DNA from: Ardenticatenales bacterium
GTDB lineage: Bacteria; Chloroflexota; Anaerolineae; Promineifilales; Promineifilaceae
NCBI GenBank assembly: GCA_020634515.1
Contig: JACKBL010000002.1
Coordinates: 186,001 to 250,000 of the forward strand
Direction: 5' to 3'
DNA: 64,000 nucleotides
Below, piece by piece: positions 16,846 to 26,044 of the stretch. The notes beneath the pieces were generated by a model. That model did no database searches. It was not told the DNA's origin and saw nothing but the letters and a program-made list of their open reading frames with translations. Position 1 is the first letter of the stretch, and the number at the start of each line of letters is the position of its first letter. Position numbers and translations under genes: made by a program.

Positions 16846-16964
16846 AGAAACACTCACTTCAGTTTCAGGAGAGGGATAGCCAGGACGAACAGGGACGATT
16901 ATAAGCCAATTGTGCCGTGACACAAACGACGGCGATCAATTGGTTTTTACCTGCCCTGGCGCGG

Positions 16965-16973
16965 TGGTATACT
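16965..16973 (+). promoter_or_regulatory. Extended -10 promoter element
   Basis: TGGTATACT: a TGn extension with a TATACT -10 box, about 70 bases before the clostripain-like lipoprotein gene. No good -35 box is present, as is usual for extended -10 promoters. Confidence 0.4.
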
Positions 16974-17045
16974 CTGATGGTTGTTGTTCCACTGGCGGGT
17001 CACCGCGTATGCGCTGACCACCGCTCACACCCGGAGAAGCCACCC

Positions 17046-20024
17046 ATGTTACGAAACCGTGCCGTCTGGTTATTTCTCGTTACCTGTTTGTTGAGTGTCC
17101 TGGCTTGCGGCGGGGCCAACGAGGCCACGCCTGTGCCGCCGACCAGCCCGCCGCCGACGGCGGAGCGGAGCGGCGGGGAGCGTGGGGAAGGGGTGAGTAC
17201 GGCAACGGTGGTGGCTGCGGTGGATACGGTTGTGCCGGCATCGCCCACACCCCCGCCCGCCTTCACCCCCACGCCGGTTCCCACCGTCACCCCCGACCCC
17301 AACCTCGCCGATTGGACCATTCTCGTCTACCTCGCCGCCGACAACGACCTGGAACTGCAAGGCCTGCTGGACATCAACGAGATGGAAACCGCGGGTCGTT
17401 CCAGCAAGGTCAACGTCGTGCTGCAAGTAGACCGCACCCCAGGCGAAACCACCGTCTCCGGCGACTGGACCGACACCCGCCGCTACCTGGTCCAGGGAGA
17501 CAAAGACCCGGACAGCATCAATCCCACCCTGCTGGAAGAATTGGGCGAGCAGAACATGGGCGACCCCAACGTTCTCACCGATTTCATCGTCTGGGGCATG
17601 GAGGGCTTCCCCGCCAACCATTACGCCCTCATCCTCTGGGACCACGGCGCGGGCTGGTTGGGCGTCGCCTTTGATGAGAGCACGTCCGGCTACGACGAAT
17701 TGAGCATGAACGATCTGGATGGCGCGTTGCAGCGGGCGCTGGCTCAGGTTGGTCCCGACCATTTGGACATCATCGGCTTTGATGCCTGCCTCATGGGGCA
17801 GATGGAAGTGTACGATGTGGTCAGCCCGTATGCGCTGTATGCGGTCGGTTCGGAGGAGTTGGTGCCCGGTTTGGGTTGGGATTATGCCGCTTTGTTGTCT
17901 GATTTGTATGCCGCGCCGGAGATGGATGCCGGCACACTCGCGCAGCACATGGTAGACGATTTCCTCGCCTACTACACCGATGTCGAGCCAGATAAGTACG
18001 TGACCATGTCCGCCGTGCGGCTGGATGCCATGCCTCGCGTCACCGATGCCGTGGAGCAACTGGCCGCCGCCCTGATCATCGATCCCGCCCTCTCCGCCAG
18101 CGCCGTAGGTGATGCCCGCGCCGGCGCGGAGAGCTTTGCCCGCTTCTACCCGGAGGATGCCGACTACTACGCGGCTGTGGACCTGTGGCATTTTGCCTCC
18201 ATCCTGGCGCAGCGTAGCACCGATGAGGCGGTGACGGCGGCGGCGCAAGAAGTGATGGCCGCCGTGGCGGATGCGGTGGTGGCCGAGGCCCACGGCGGCG
18301 GCTTGCCGCAGGCGCGGGGCATGGCTGTCTATTTCCCCCGCCTGGCGGAGTTTATGGAGCCTTCCTATGCCAGCGAAGGACCGGTGGCCGGTTGGGATAC
18401 GTTCCTGTCAACGTATCATGACCTGGGATTGGCGGATATTCCCGAACCGGGTTTTGATATTGTGAATGTCCTCAGCGATGTGGCCGGCTACCAGCAGCCT
18501 GCCTACATGGACGTGGAGATTACGGGGCGTGATATAGAGAATGTTTACTTGATTGCCGGCATCTACCAACCCGACGGCCGCCTGCAACTGGTCGAATACG
18601 ACTACCTCATCCCCGAACCCACCTACCTCGACGACGGCTCCCTCCTCTACGAATGGCACGACGGCGTCCACGAAGACTTCTTCGTCTGGTACACCGACGC
18701 CTCCTATATCACCGACGGCCAAAACGGCGACTACGTCGTCATGTGGCCCACCGACTACGATAGCAGCCTGTACGTCGTCGAAGGCCGCTACCGCCCCGCC
18801 GGCGAGTCGAAATACTTCGACGCCAGCCTCGTCTTTGACACAGACACCGGCGAAATGGACAGCGTTTGGGGCGTGCAGAGCAGCGGCGAAGGCGCACCCT
18901 ACGAAATCTTCCCCGCCCGAGGGGACGAATTCCAGATTTACGATCAATACCTCACGGAAGATGGTGACACTATCCGCGAAGCCGGCGTCTCCCTCTTCTT
19001 CGCCGAAAACAAGCAACTGTATTACCAGTGGCGGCCCCTCCCCAGCGGCGACTACTTCCTCGGCTTTGCCGCCGAGACCATCGCCGGGCAATGGGCGGAA
19101 GTCTATCATGATTTCGCCGTGGACAACGACAACCTGATTCCCGGCTACGCCACCTACCTTGACCCGTATCAAGGCTTCCAGTTCAACTACCCCGAGGCGT
19201 GGTATCGTCCCGAATACGACGACGCGCTGCTGTACACCAGTAACCCCGACGCTACCACCTACCTGTACATCACCCTCTACCCCGACCTGGGCAGCGGCAC
19301 GCCCGCCGACCTGAAAACGCAAACGCTGGACGACTTCGGCGCGGTGGACATTCTCTATGAAGATGTGACAACGGTAGACGGGGAAGACGGGCTGATCACG
19401 GCCTACGGCTACAACGACGCCGACGGCGTCACCCACACGGGCGTCTTCTTCACCTTCGCGCGCGAGGGCGTGGGCTATGTGGTGGACCTGGATGGTCCCC
19501 TGAGCGAGGAAGAGGCGAACCTGGAAGCCGCCGTGGAAATTATCGGCAGTTGGGTGTTCCAGCCCGTTGGTTTTGGCCTCTATCCCGGCAACTGGGCTAC
19601 CCTTACCCTGGACGGCTTCACCGTCTCCAAGCCGGAAGAGTTCACCTACGAGGAACTGGAGAACGGCTGGCAGCTTTTCACCGGCGAAACCAGCGACACC
19701 TTTGTCGCCTTGCGCACCGATCCCGATTCCGGCGCGGGGCGGCTGCCCCTGCTGGCGGACTGGCTGGCCGTGGCCGGCGACGGCGTGGAAGGATTCGCCA
19801 CCGGCGATCCCTACCGCTTCACCCTGGCGGACAACCTCTGGGTGCGCGGCGACTTTGACTACGTCAACGAGGATGGCCTCCTCATTCGCGGCTTCATCAT
19901 GGTCACGCTGCGCGACGGTCAGGAAATCGTCGCCTGGGCCGAAGCCCCCGCCAACGCCTTCCCCGACCTGGAAAACCAGGTCTTCCTGGTGATCATCTCC
20001 GACCTGACCCTGCCAGGCGATTAA
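17046..20024 (+). CDS. Clostripain-family (C11) cysteine peptidase lipoprotein
   Basis: A 992-residue protein beginning MLRNRAVWLFLVTCLLSVLAC, a lipoprotein signal with a Cys after LSVLA; GGAGAAG precedes the ATG. A Thr/Pro linker follows. The peptidase domain spans residues about 95-470, with catalytic His200 in LWDHGAGW and Cys248 in GFDACLMG, the C11 dyad. C11 enzymes cut after Arg or Lys and usually self-process. Residues about 480-990 are acidic beta-rich domains of unknown role, probably for binding at the cell surface. The frame is open upstream of 17046, but those codons lack a ribosome site and a signal. It is a single gene, likely displayed on the cell surface. Confidence 0.88.
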   Translation: MLRNRAVWLFLVTCLLSVLACGGANEATPVPPTSPPPTAERSGGERGEGVSTATVVAAVDTVVPASPTPPPAFTPTPVPTVTPDPNLADWTILVYLAADNDLELQGLLDINEMETAGRSSKVNVVLQVDRTPGETTVSGDWTDTRRYLVQGDKDPDSINPTLLEELGEQNMGDPNVLTDFIVWGMEGFPANHYALILWDHGAGWLGVAFDESTSGYDELSMNDLDGALQRALAQVGPDHLDIIGFDACLMGQMEVYDVVSPYALYAVGSEELVPGLGWDYAALLSDLYAAPEMDAGTLAQHMVDDFLAYYTDVEPDKYVTMSAVRLDAMPRVTDAVEQLAAALIIDPALSASAVGDARAGAESFARFYPEDADYYAAVDLWHFASILAQRSTDEAVTAAAQEVMAAVADAVVAEAHGGGLPQARGMAVYFPRLAEFMEPSYASEGPVAGWDTFLSTYHDLGLADIPEPGFDIVNVLSDVAGYQQPAYMDVEITGRDIENVYLIAGIYQPDGRLQLVEYDYLIPEPTYLDDGSLLYEWHDGVHEDFFVWYTDASYITDGQNGDYVVMWPTDYDSSLYVVEGRYRPAGESKYFDASLVFDTDTGEMDSVWGVQSSGEGAPYEIFPARGDEFQIYDQYLTEDGDTIREAGVSLFFAENKQLYYQWRPLPSGDYFLGFAAETIAGQWAEVYHDFAVDNDNLIPGYATYLDPYQGFQFNYPEAWYRPEYDDALLYTSNPDATTYLYITLYPDLGSGTPADLKTQTLDDFGAVDILYEDVTTVDGEDGLITAYGYNDADGVTHTGVFFTFAREGVGYVVDLDGPLSEEEANLEAAVEIIGSWVFQPVGFGLYPGNWATLTLDGFTVSKPEEFTYEELENGWQLFTGETSDTFVALRTDPDSGAGRLPLLADWLAVAGDGVEGFATGDPYRFTLADNLWVRGDFDYVNEDGLLIRGFIMVTLRDGQEIVAWAEAPANAFPDLENQVFLVIISDLTLPGD

Positions 20025-20084
20025 GGCTGGCGCTGAAATAGCACTCGAATGGCAACGCCACAAAAAGGCGTCTCGTGTGTAATG

Positions 20085-20160
20085 AATCTTCCCGGAAGCG
20101 CAATGACGGATGATGGCCCTGGTTAACAGCTTCCGGGAAGATGTTTTTATTGATGGTTGG
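20085..20160. repeat. CTTCCCGGAAG-armed hairpin, left copy flanking GGT
   Basis: ATCTTCCCGGAAGC (20086-20099) pairs with GCTTCCGGGAAGAT (20129-20142). The whole stretch, including CGGATGATGG and the tail ATTGATGGT, is repeated in the same orientation at about 21784-21860. The gamma-glutamyltranspeptidase gene is thus bracketed by roughly 75-base direct repeats. Confidence 0.75.
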
Positions 20161-20168
20161 TTTGTCGC

Positions 20169-21761
20169 CTACACGGTGGCGACGGCCCCGCCGCGGCGGG
20201 TGTCGCCGGCGGCGACGAGGCGGCCTGATTCGGTGCGGGAGACGCTGTGCGCGCCGCCGAAGTAGATGCTGCGTGTGGGCCAGCGGTTGACGACGTAGCC
20301 GGCCTGTTCTACGGTGTCTACGGCGGCGGCATCGTAGCCCGCTTCGCATTGCAGAATGCCGTTTTCGTAGTGGACGCGGGCGATGTTCACGGCGTCGCGC
20401 AGTTTCATGTGGTAGTCGAGCAGGTTGCTCAGCACTTGCAGGATGGCGCTGCGGATGCGGGTGCTGCCGCCACTGCCGACGACGAGGCGGATTTTGCCAT
20501 CTTTGAGGACGATGGCGGGCGTCATCATGGTGGGGATGCGCTGACCGGGTGGCTGGCTGTGGAAGCCGCGTGGGTGCAGGTCTTCTTCGCCCATGATGTT
20601 GTTGGGGATGAAGCCTGTGCCGGGGACGATGTAGCCGGCGGATTCGCCGGCGGTGGTGGTCAGGCTGACGGCAAGGCCGTCGCCGTCGATGACGCTGAGG
20701 TGGCTGGTGTTGCTGGGGCCGGGTGGTTCGGGCGCGGGGGCGTAGGGGCGACCGCTGGCGAGGGCGGCGGATATTTGCGCGACGTAATCGTGGACGAAGT
20801 TGTTGGCGAGGAAGGTGGTGATGGCGGTGGATGCCGGCATTTCCTCCCGCCACCGATCCCAATAAACGCGTGCCCGACTTGTTGCCCCCATCACCTCCGC
20901 CAGCAAGCGCAAATGGTCCGCCGAACCATGCGCCCGTTCACGCACGGCAAACGCCGACAACAGCTTTAGCGTGAACGCCGTGAGGACGCCCCCCGTTGAA
21001 CTGGGCGGTGGCAGCAGAATTTCGTAATCCCGATACGGGAACCGGATGGGCGACAGCGTGGGCACGCTGTAGGCGGCCAAATCCGCCGTCGTCAACAGCC
21101 CGCCGTTGGCATCCTGGTCCGCCACCAGCGCCTGCCCCAGCGGCCCCTGGTAGGCGAAATCCGCGCCGGACGCGGCCAGTTCCCGCAAGGTATGCCCCAG
21201 GTGTGGGATGTATAGCACGTCGCTGGGTTGGATGAAGTGGCCGTTGGGTTGGAAGACGTGCCTCATGCCGGCAGTATGTGTATACAAAGGGGCCAGCAGT
21301 TCGCACGTTTCCGTCTGGAATGGCTCCAGGTGCAGGCCATCGCGCGCCAGGCGAATGGCCGGCGCCAAAAGCTGCGCCAGCGGCAAACGTCCATAGTCGG
21401 CGGCCATCTGGCACAGGCCACGTATGTTGCCGGGCACGGCTACCGAACCGCGCCCAAGGTGGAATTCCTGGGTGGTGGCGCCGAAGTCAACTGTTACTTT
21501 GCCGAAGTCGAGAGATGCCGGCATTCCCGCGCGACCCAATCCCGGCGTGGCGCTGAAGAAATCGTAAACAGTTCCGTGGCCCGAAACCGGATTATAAATC
21601 TGGGCCATGCCGCTGCCCCCCAGATGCACTACCCCAATCTCCGCAATAAACGAAGCAAACGCCGCCGCCACCGCGGCATCAACCGCATTGCCCCCCTGCT
21701 CCAATATCGCTGCGCCGGCTCTGGCCGTCTCCTGACTGCCCGCGGCGATTACTCCTGACAT
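20169..21761 (-). CDS. ggt: Gamma-glutamyltranspeptidase
   Basis: A 530-residue Ntn-hydrolase. The start MSGVIAAGSQ is preceded by GAGGAG; a longer frame begins upstream in repeat DNA and is not preferred. Family motifs are GGNAVDAAVAAAFA near residue 30, GSGM near 55 and LDRDG-like RLARDGL near 150. The autoprocessing site is NTSHLSVID, where the Thr would become the N-terminal nucleophile of the small subunit, followed by GTGFIPNN and GSGGSTRI. The enzyme hydrolyses or transfers gamma-glutamyl groups of glutathione and related peptides. No signal peptide is seen in this start model, so it may be cytosolic. It is flanked by direct repeats. Confidence 0.9.
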   Translation of the reverse strand: MSGVIAAGSQETARAGAAILEQGGNAVDAAVAAAFASFIAEIGVVHLGGSGMAQIYNPVSGHGTVYDFFSATPGLGRAGMPASLDFGKVTVDFGATTQEFHLGRGSVAVPGNIRGLCQMAADYGRLPLAQLLAPAIRLARDGLHLEPFQTETCELLAPLYTHTAGMRHVFQPNGHFIQPSDVLYIPHLGHTLRELAASGADFAYQGPLGQALVADQDANGGLLTTADLAAYSVPTLSPIRFPYRDYEILLPPPSSTGGVLTAFTLKLLSAFAVRERAHGSADHLRLLAEVMGATSRARVYWDRWREEMPASTAITTFLANNFVHDYVAQISAALASGRPYAPAPEPPGPSNTSHLSVIDGDGLAVSLTTTAGESAGYIVPGTGFIPNNIMGEEDLHPRGFHSQPPGQRIPTMMTPAIVLKDGKIRLVVGSGGSTRIRSAILQVLSNLLDYHMKLRDAVNIARVHYENGILQCEAGYDAAAVDTVEQAGYVVNRWPTRSIYFGGAHSVSRTESGRLVAAGDTRRGGAVATV

Positions 21762-21783
21762 AGAATGGTCTCCTCTGAAAAGG

Positions 21784-21860
21784 ATCTTCCCGGAAACTTC
21801 ATCACGGATGATGGCTCTGGGTAACAGCTTCCGGGAAGATGTTTTCATTGATGGTGGTGC
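21784..21860. repeat. CTTCCCGGAAG-armed hairpin, right copy flanking GGT
   Basis: ATCTTCCCGGAA (21784-21795) pairs with TTCCGGGAAGAT (21829-21840), followed by the ATTGATGGT tail shared with the left copy. It lies within the 5' untranslated region of the gamma-glutamyltranspeptidase gene. Confidence 0.75.
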
Positions 21861-22414
21861 GCCGCGGCGCATGAAGTCTCCTTCGAGAATGGTGGTCAGT
21901 TGACAGTGGGCAGTGGTTAGAAGCACACGCTGCCACCCATCGTCGAGATAAATCTTCGTCATCCGCGCATCATGTGCGTGTTTTTATCTGGCAATTGTCC
22001 GTTGTTGGCACGACAAATCGGAATCACCGGACATCGGTCGTTATTCGTTTCCCGTTTTCCGTTGACTGTTGCCCGTTTTTCGGCGTGGCGCTGTAGTGTA
22101 GCGGAAAAGGGATAAATGGTAAATGCCCCCTCGTTGCCGCAACTTGTTTGCCTGGCGTGACTTTTCCGCCCCTGAGGCGACTAATCCATAGGGAACAAGC
22201 GTGCAAACGGGCGATGCGGTACTGGCAGAAAATGCCGGCATAAACGGCACACCCCCACAAGACAATTTTCGTGATAACAGCGTTACAATAGTACCTAAAG
22301 ACCTGTTGCGTTCACCCTTTCGCTATAATAACGAAGTAGAATGATGATGCCAGCTCATCATCTTGGAAAATCTCATGCCTTTGTTACTGTACCCACGATC
22401 AACTGAATGACGCC
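21861..22414. other. Intergenic spacer with low-complexity repeats
   Basis: About 550 bases without a credible gene. It holds a CAGTGGGCAGTGG run near 21900, and an irregular CGTTTCCCGTTTTCCGTTG run at 22046-22080 whose complement resembles the GGGAACGGGAAACGA run inside the ABC gene end near 34100. It also holds one TGCCGGCA copy at 22233 and a perfect TATAAT at 22324-22329 that may be the -10 box for the downstream cytochrome locus; no good -35 is at the right distance. Confidence 0.45.
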
Positions 22415-23269
22415 ATGATCTCACGACCCACTACCACCGCGCCCGCGCGCAACCGACCGCGACAAGCCTTCGAGTTAGAAGTCAGCTTTGTCGTCATCTT
22501 CATCCTTTGCGGCGTGTACATCGCCTATGAAATCGTCTCCGAACCTCGCGGCGGACATCCCTTTGGCCATTGGCTGGGCATCGTGGGCACGCTCCTCATG
22601 CTGATGACGGAAACGCTCTACAGCCTGCGTAAACGCACGACCCTCCTTAATCGCGCCGGTCCCGTGCGCTACTGGCTCTCCTTCCACATCTTTACCGGAC
22701 TGGTAGGCCCATTTCTCGTCCTGATGCACACCGGACTGCAATTTCGCGGTCTGGCCGGCCTCACCTTCTGGCTGACGATGGTCGTCGTCGCCAGCGGCTT
22801 CGTCGGGCGTTATCTTTACACGGCGCTCCCCCGCCGCCTCTCCGGCGTGGCCCAATCGCACGCGGAGCTGACGGCGGAGGCAAACAACCTACACGCAAGT
22901 CTAACCGCCTTCCAACAGGAAAAACCGGATCATGTGCAGGCCGTCATCACCGCGTTGAGCGAACGCACGGCGCGGCGCTCGGCCTGGTTAAGTCTCCTGG
23001 GACGCAGCTTTTTCCAGTGGCGCTATGAGCGTCGATTGCGGCGGGAATTGCGTCGCCTGGATGAGTTGGAGAGCGCGCAGCAGAAGGAGTTGGCCGCCAT
23101 GTTGGCGCGACAGCGGGAGTTGGAGCGGCAAATGGAGACGCTGGAGACGGCGCGCGGCTACATGCGGTTGTGGCATATGGCGCATGTGCCCTTGGGCCTG
23201 ACGCTGTTCTTTTCCGTCATTGTGCATATTGTGGCGACGGTTTATTTTCGTGCCGGCATTCTCCACTAA
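22415..23269 (+). CDS. Membrane protein, probable b-type cytochrome
   Basis: A 284-residue protein with five hydrophobic segments (VSFVVIFILCGVYIAYEI, WLGIVGTLLMLMTETLY, FHIFTGLVGPFLVLMHTGL, LTFWLTMVVVASGFVGRYLY and a C-terminal LGLTLFFSVIVHIVATVYF). Histidines within or next to the helices (SFHIFTG, LMHTG, WHMAHVP, VIVHIV) could ligate two b hemes across the membrane. A 75-residue coiled coil separates the fourth and fifth helices. It is immediately followed by an 18-heme c-type cytochrome, so it plausibly passes electrons between the quinone pool and the cytochrome. The heme assignment is inference from His placement and context. Confidence 0.7.
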   Translation: MISRPTTTAPARNRPRQAFELEVSFVVIFILCGVYIAYEIVSEPRGGHPFGHWLGIVGTLLMLMTETLYSLRKRTTLLNRAGPVRYWLSFHIFTGLVGPFLVLMHTGLQFRGLAGLTFWLTMVVVASGFVGRYLYTALPRRLSGVAQSHAELTAEANNLHASLTAFQQEKPDHVQAVITALSERTARRSAWLSLLGRSFFQWRYERRLRRELRRLDELESAQQKELAAMLARQRELERQMETLETARGYMRLWHMAHVPLGLTLFFSVIVHIVATVYFRAGILH

Positions 23270-23290
23270 TACCATCATCCCAGACCCTTC

Positions 23291-24772
23291 ATGAAACGTC
23301 ACCGCCTCGTCGAACGACAACACCCCATCTTTTCCCCCATTGCTCTTGCCTCCGCGGCCATCCTCATCGTGGGTCTCTCCCTCTACGTCACCTTCACCGG
23401 CGGGCGCGCCTTTAATCCCGGCGACCTTTCCGCCCACAACAGCAGCGGCCAGACCCTGGAAGGCTTCACCAACCACGCCGAGTTTCAAGACAACTGCAAC
23501 CAGTGCCACGCCCCCTTCAAGGGTATCGACCCCACCCGCTGCGAAAGCTGCCACGCCAGCGTTGGCGAACAGCATCGGACCGGGCAGGGCTTGCACAGCC
23601 GCTTCGACAACGTCGCCAGGTGCGCCGCCTGTCACCAGGAACACAAAGGGCGCGCCTTTGACCTCACCGCCGCCGCCATACACGATTTTGACCACAGCCT
23701 GACCCCCTTTAGCCTGGACAAACACGAACGCGATTACGCGGATGCCCCCCTGGACTGCACCACCTGCCACACCAGTGCCGTGGCTGCCTCCGTGGATGTT
23801 TCCGCCTGTCTCGCCTGTCACAAAGAAGCCAAACCGGACTTCATGACCGTTCATGAAGACGCTTTCGGTCAGGATTGTGTCGCCTGCCATGATGGCCTGG
23901 ATACCCTGGCCGCATTCACGGCGGCGGATCACGCCGAGTTTTTCGCGCTGGATGGTTTGCACGCGGACGTGGCCTGCGAAAGCTGCCACGATGGCGGTCG
24001 CTTTGAGGAAACGCCCACCGACTGCTTCGCCTGCCATGCGGAACCGGAGCGACATCGCGGCCTCTTTGGCACGGACTGCGCCGCCTGCCATGCGCCTACC
24101 GGCTGGTCGCCAGCAACGCTGGATGCCGCTCTGTTCAACCATGCCGATACGGGCTTCAGCCTGGCGCGGCACGTAACGAATTTCGACCAACAGCCTTTCT
24201 CTTGCGCTACGTGCCACACGGGGGCGCAGTTTGGATTTGCCGAATCGCAGTGCGCCGATTGTCACGCCCAGGTTGACATCGCTTTCATGACGGCGCATGT
24301 GGCCCAGTTTGGCGTGGATTGTTTGCAGTGCCATGACGGCGTGGACCGTATGGCGAATTTTGACCACGCGACGATCTGGCCGCTGGAGGGTCGGCACGCG
24401 ACGGCGGATTGTGCGGGGTGTCATGTGGACCAGGTTTTTGCCGGCACGCCCCACCAATGCGTCGCCTGTCACCCGGAACCAACCCTACACGCCGGACTCT
24501 TCGGTCTTGACTGCGCCGCCTGCCACACCCCCGCCGCCTGGCGACCCGCCCGCCTCACCAACCACACCTTCCCCCTCAACCACGGCGAACAGGGCGAAAT
24601 CCCCTGCGCCACCTGCCATACCGCCACATTCGACCAGTATACCTGCTACACTTGTCACGAACGGGTGGAAATGGCCGGCAAACATCAGGAGGAAGGTATC
24701 CGCGCTCCCGAACTGGAACAATGCGTTCAATGCCACCCCACCGGCACGGAGGACGAGGCTGAGAGCGACTGA
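23291..24772 (+). CDS. 18-heme c-type cytochrome, membrane-anchored
   Basis: A 493-residue protein with 18 CxxCH heme-binding motifs, the first near residue 71 (CNQCH) and the last six residues before the end region (CVQCHPTG). One N-terminal hydrophobic segment (SPIALASAAILIVGLSLYV) should anchor it with the hemes outside the membrane. Extra conserved His residues between motifs (FNHAD, LNHGEQG, DHAEF) can serve as distal ligands. The C-terminal 60 residues resemble the C-terminal cap of the 42-heme protein 4 kb downstream. It lies 21 bases after the b-type cytochrome-like gene, so the two are almost certainly co-transcribed. It probably carries electrons outward across the envelope. Confidence 0.92.
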   Translation: MKRHRLVERQHPIFSPIALASAAILIVGLSLYVTFTGGRAFNPGDLSAHNSSGQTLEGFTNHAEFQDNCNQCHAPFKGIDPTRCESCHASVGEQHRTGQGLHSRFDNVARCAACHQEHKGRAFDLTAAAIHDFDHSLTPFSLDKHERDYADAPLDCTTCHTSAVAASVDVSACLACHKEAKPDFMTVHEDAFGQDCVACHDGLDTLAAFTAADHAEFFALDGLHADVACESCHDGGRFEETPTDCFACHAEPERHRGLFGTDCAACHAPTGWSPATLDAALFNHADTGFSLARHVTNFDQQPFSCATCHTGAQFGFAESQCADCHAQVDIAFMTAHVAQFGVDCLQCHDGVDRMANFDHATIWPLEGRHATADCAGCHVDQVFAGTPHQCVACHPEPTLHAGLFGLDCAACHTPAAWRPARLTNHTFPLNHGEQGEIPCATCHTATFDQYTCYTCHERVEMAGKHQEEGIRAPELEQCVQCHPTGTEDEAESD

Positions 24773-24821
24773 GAGCGGCTGAGAGCGGCTGAGAGCGGCT
24801 GAGAGCGGCTGAGAGCGGCTT
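24761..24821 (+). repeat. Tandem decamer GAGAGCGGCT over the stop codon
   Basis: About six copies of GAGAGCGGCT in tandem, starting inside the last codons of the 18-heme gene and running through its TGA stop. Every copy contains a TGA in the phase that ends the protein, so contraction or expansion would not extend it. Confidence 0.8.
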
Positions 24822-24943
24822 GAGAGCAATGATTAACGGTTGAATTATTGAATAAATTAATGGCGCGTCTGGCACACCTTCATTGACCATTCAACCGTTC
24901 ACCCATTTACCCATTTACGATTACTTCCTCCCAGGAGCAGATC

Positions 24944-26044
24944 ATGAAGAAAGCAATCCACGCTACCATCCTCTTATCCCTTCTTTTCCTCTTCCTCCTC
25001 GCCGCCGCTGCCCACGCCGACCAGCCGGCGCAGACCATCAACACCCGCCTCATCTTCACCGACGAAACAGAATTCCTCAACACCATCGCCTCCCTCGGCT
25101 ACACCTCCCATCACGAAGGATTTGAAGACGACAACGCCTGGGGAATCGCCCGGTCTCCCATCACAGCCCCAGGTGTCACCAGCCTCGGCCTCACCTGGAC
25201 CGCCAACAACGTCAACAGCCAGGTCACCACGGGCAGCGGCCCCGTCCGCACCGGACTTTGGGGTTTCTACACCCTCCCGCACGGCGACCCCTATAACGGC
25301 ATCAATGACGGCTGGATTATCACCTCGGCGGAAACTCTTTTCGCCTTCGGTGGCTGGATCAAAACGAACACGCCCCCGGCCAACCTGGCCCTGATCCTCG
25401 ATGGAGACGAGGGCAACCCCGTTGACTTCGATGGCGGCCAACTGTGGGCGCAGCACCAGTTTTTCGGCGTTATTGACACGGATGGTTTCACCCAGGTTGA
25501 ATTCCGAGAGACGGAAGCCACGCCTCCTAACGAACTGAAATACATCTTTGGCGACGATTTCTTTTGGGCCACGGCGGCAGATGATCTTCAAAACGCGCCT
25601 CTTTTGGCCTGGAACATAGCCACGGGCACGCCGCAAGGGGGAGGGCTGGCCGCGCTGCAAGTCTCCGATGACGACTACGCCTACGTTCTTAGCGCCCCGT
25701 CCGGGTCACGCCAGATCGTCACGGCCGTCGTTGCCGCGCAAAGCCCATTGACTACCGTCTCAGCCCTCAACCTCAAACTGGAAGCCGCCGTCAGCAGCGG
25801 GAACATCTTCGGCGTCGTGCGCTTACGTAACTTTGACAATGGCTCCTGGTATACTCTTAGCTACTTCCCCATCACGATCACCGATACGCCCCAATACTTT
25901 CTTGACGCACCCGATCCAAACCGGTTCGTTCGCGATAGTGATGGTCTGGTTATGGCTCAGATCATCAGCCTGGGCTACGGCCCCATCTTCCCCAATGGCT
26001 ACACGCTGCGTCTCGACCAGATTGAGGCGACCGTTGCCCCGTGA
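24944..26044 (+). CDS. Exported protein of unknown function
   Basis: A 366-residue protein with AGGAG before the ATG and a textbook signal peptide (MKKAIHATILLSLLFLFL ending AAAAHA, cleavage before DQP). The mature part is beta-rich and aromatic with many Asp and Thr (ITAPGVTSLGLTWTANNVNS, FFGVIDTDGFTQVEFRE), resembling bacterial PEP-CTERM-like or jelly-roll surface proteins. No sorting tail is visible. It contains no Cys pairs, hence no hemes. It sits between the two multiheme cytochrome genes on the same strand, so a structural role in the same extracellular assembly is possible. That role is inference from position only. Confidence 0.7.
   Translation: MKKAIHATILLSLLFLFLLAAAAHADQPAQTINTRLIFTDETEFLNTIASLGYTSHHEGFEDDNAWGIARSPITAPGVTSLGLTWTANNVNSQVTTGSGPVRTGLWGFYTLPHGDPYNGINDGWIITSAETLFAFGGWIKTNTPPANLALILDGDEGNPVDFDGGQLWAQHQFFGVIDTDGFTQVEFRETEATPPNELKYIFGDDFFWATAADDLQNAPLLAWNIATGTPQGGGLAALQVSDDDYAYVLSAPSGSRQIVTAVVAAQSPLTTVSALNLKLEAAVSSGNIFGVVRLRNFDNGSWYTLSYFPITITDTPQYFLDAPDPNRFVRDSDGLVMAQIISLGYGPIFPNGYTLRLDQIEATVAP

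Noticed and set aside
18408..20063. A 551-codon minus-strand open frame opposite the clostripain-like gene
   Set aside because: It is antisense to a gene with clear catalytic and lipoprotein motifs, has skewed Val/Gly/Asp composition and no recognisable domain.
22988..24472. A 494-codon minus-strand open frame across the cytochrome genes
   Set aside because: The opposite strand has 18 CxxCH motifs. This frame is Gly/Ala/Arg-rich shadow sequence.
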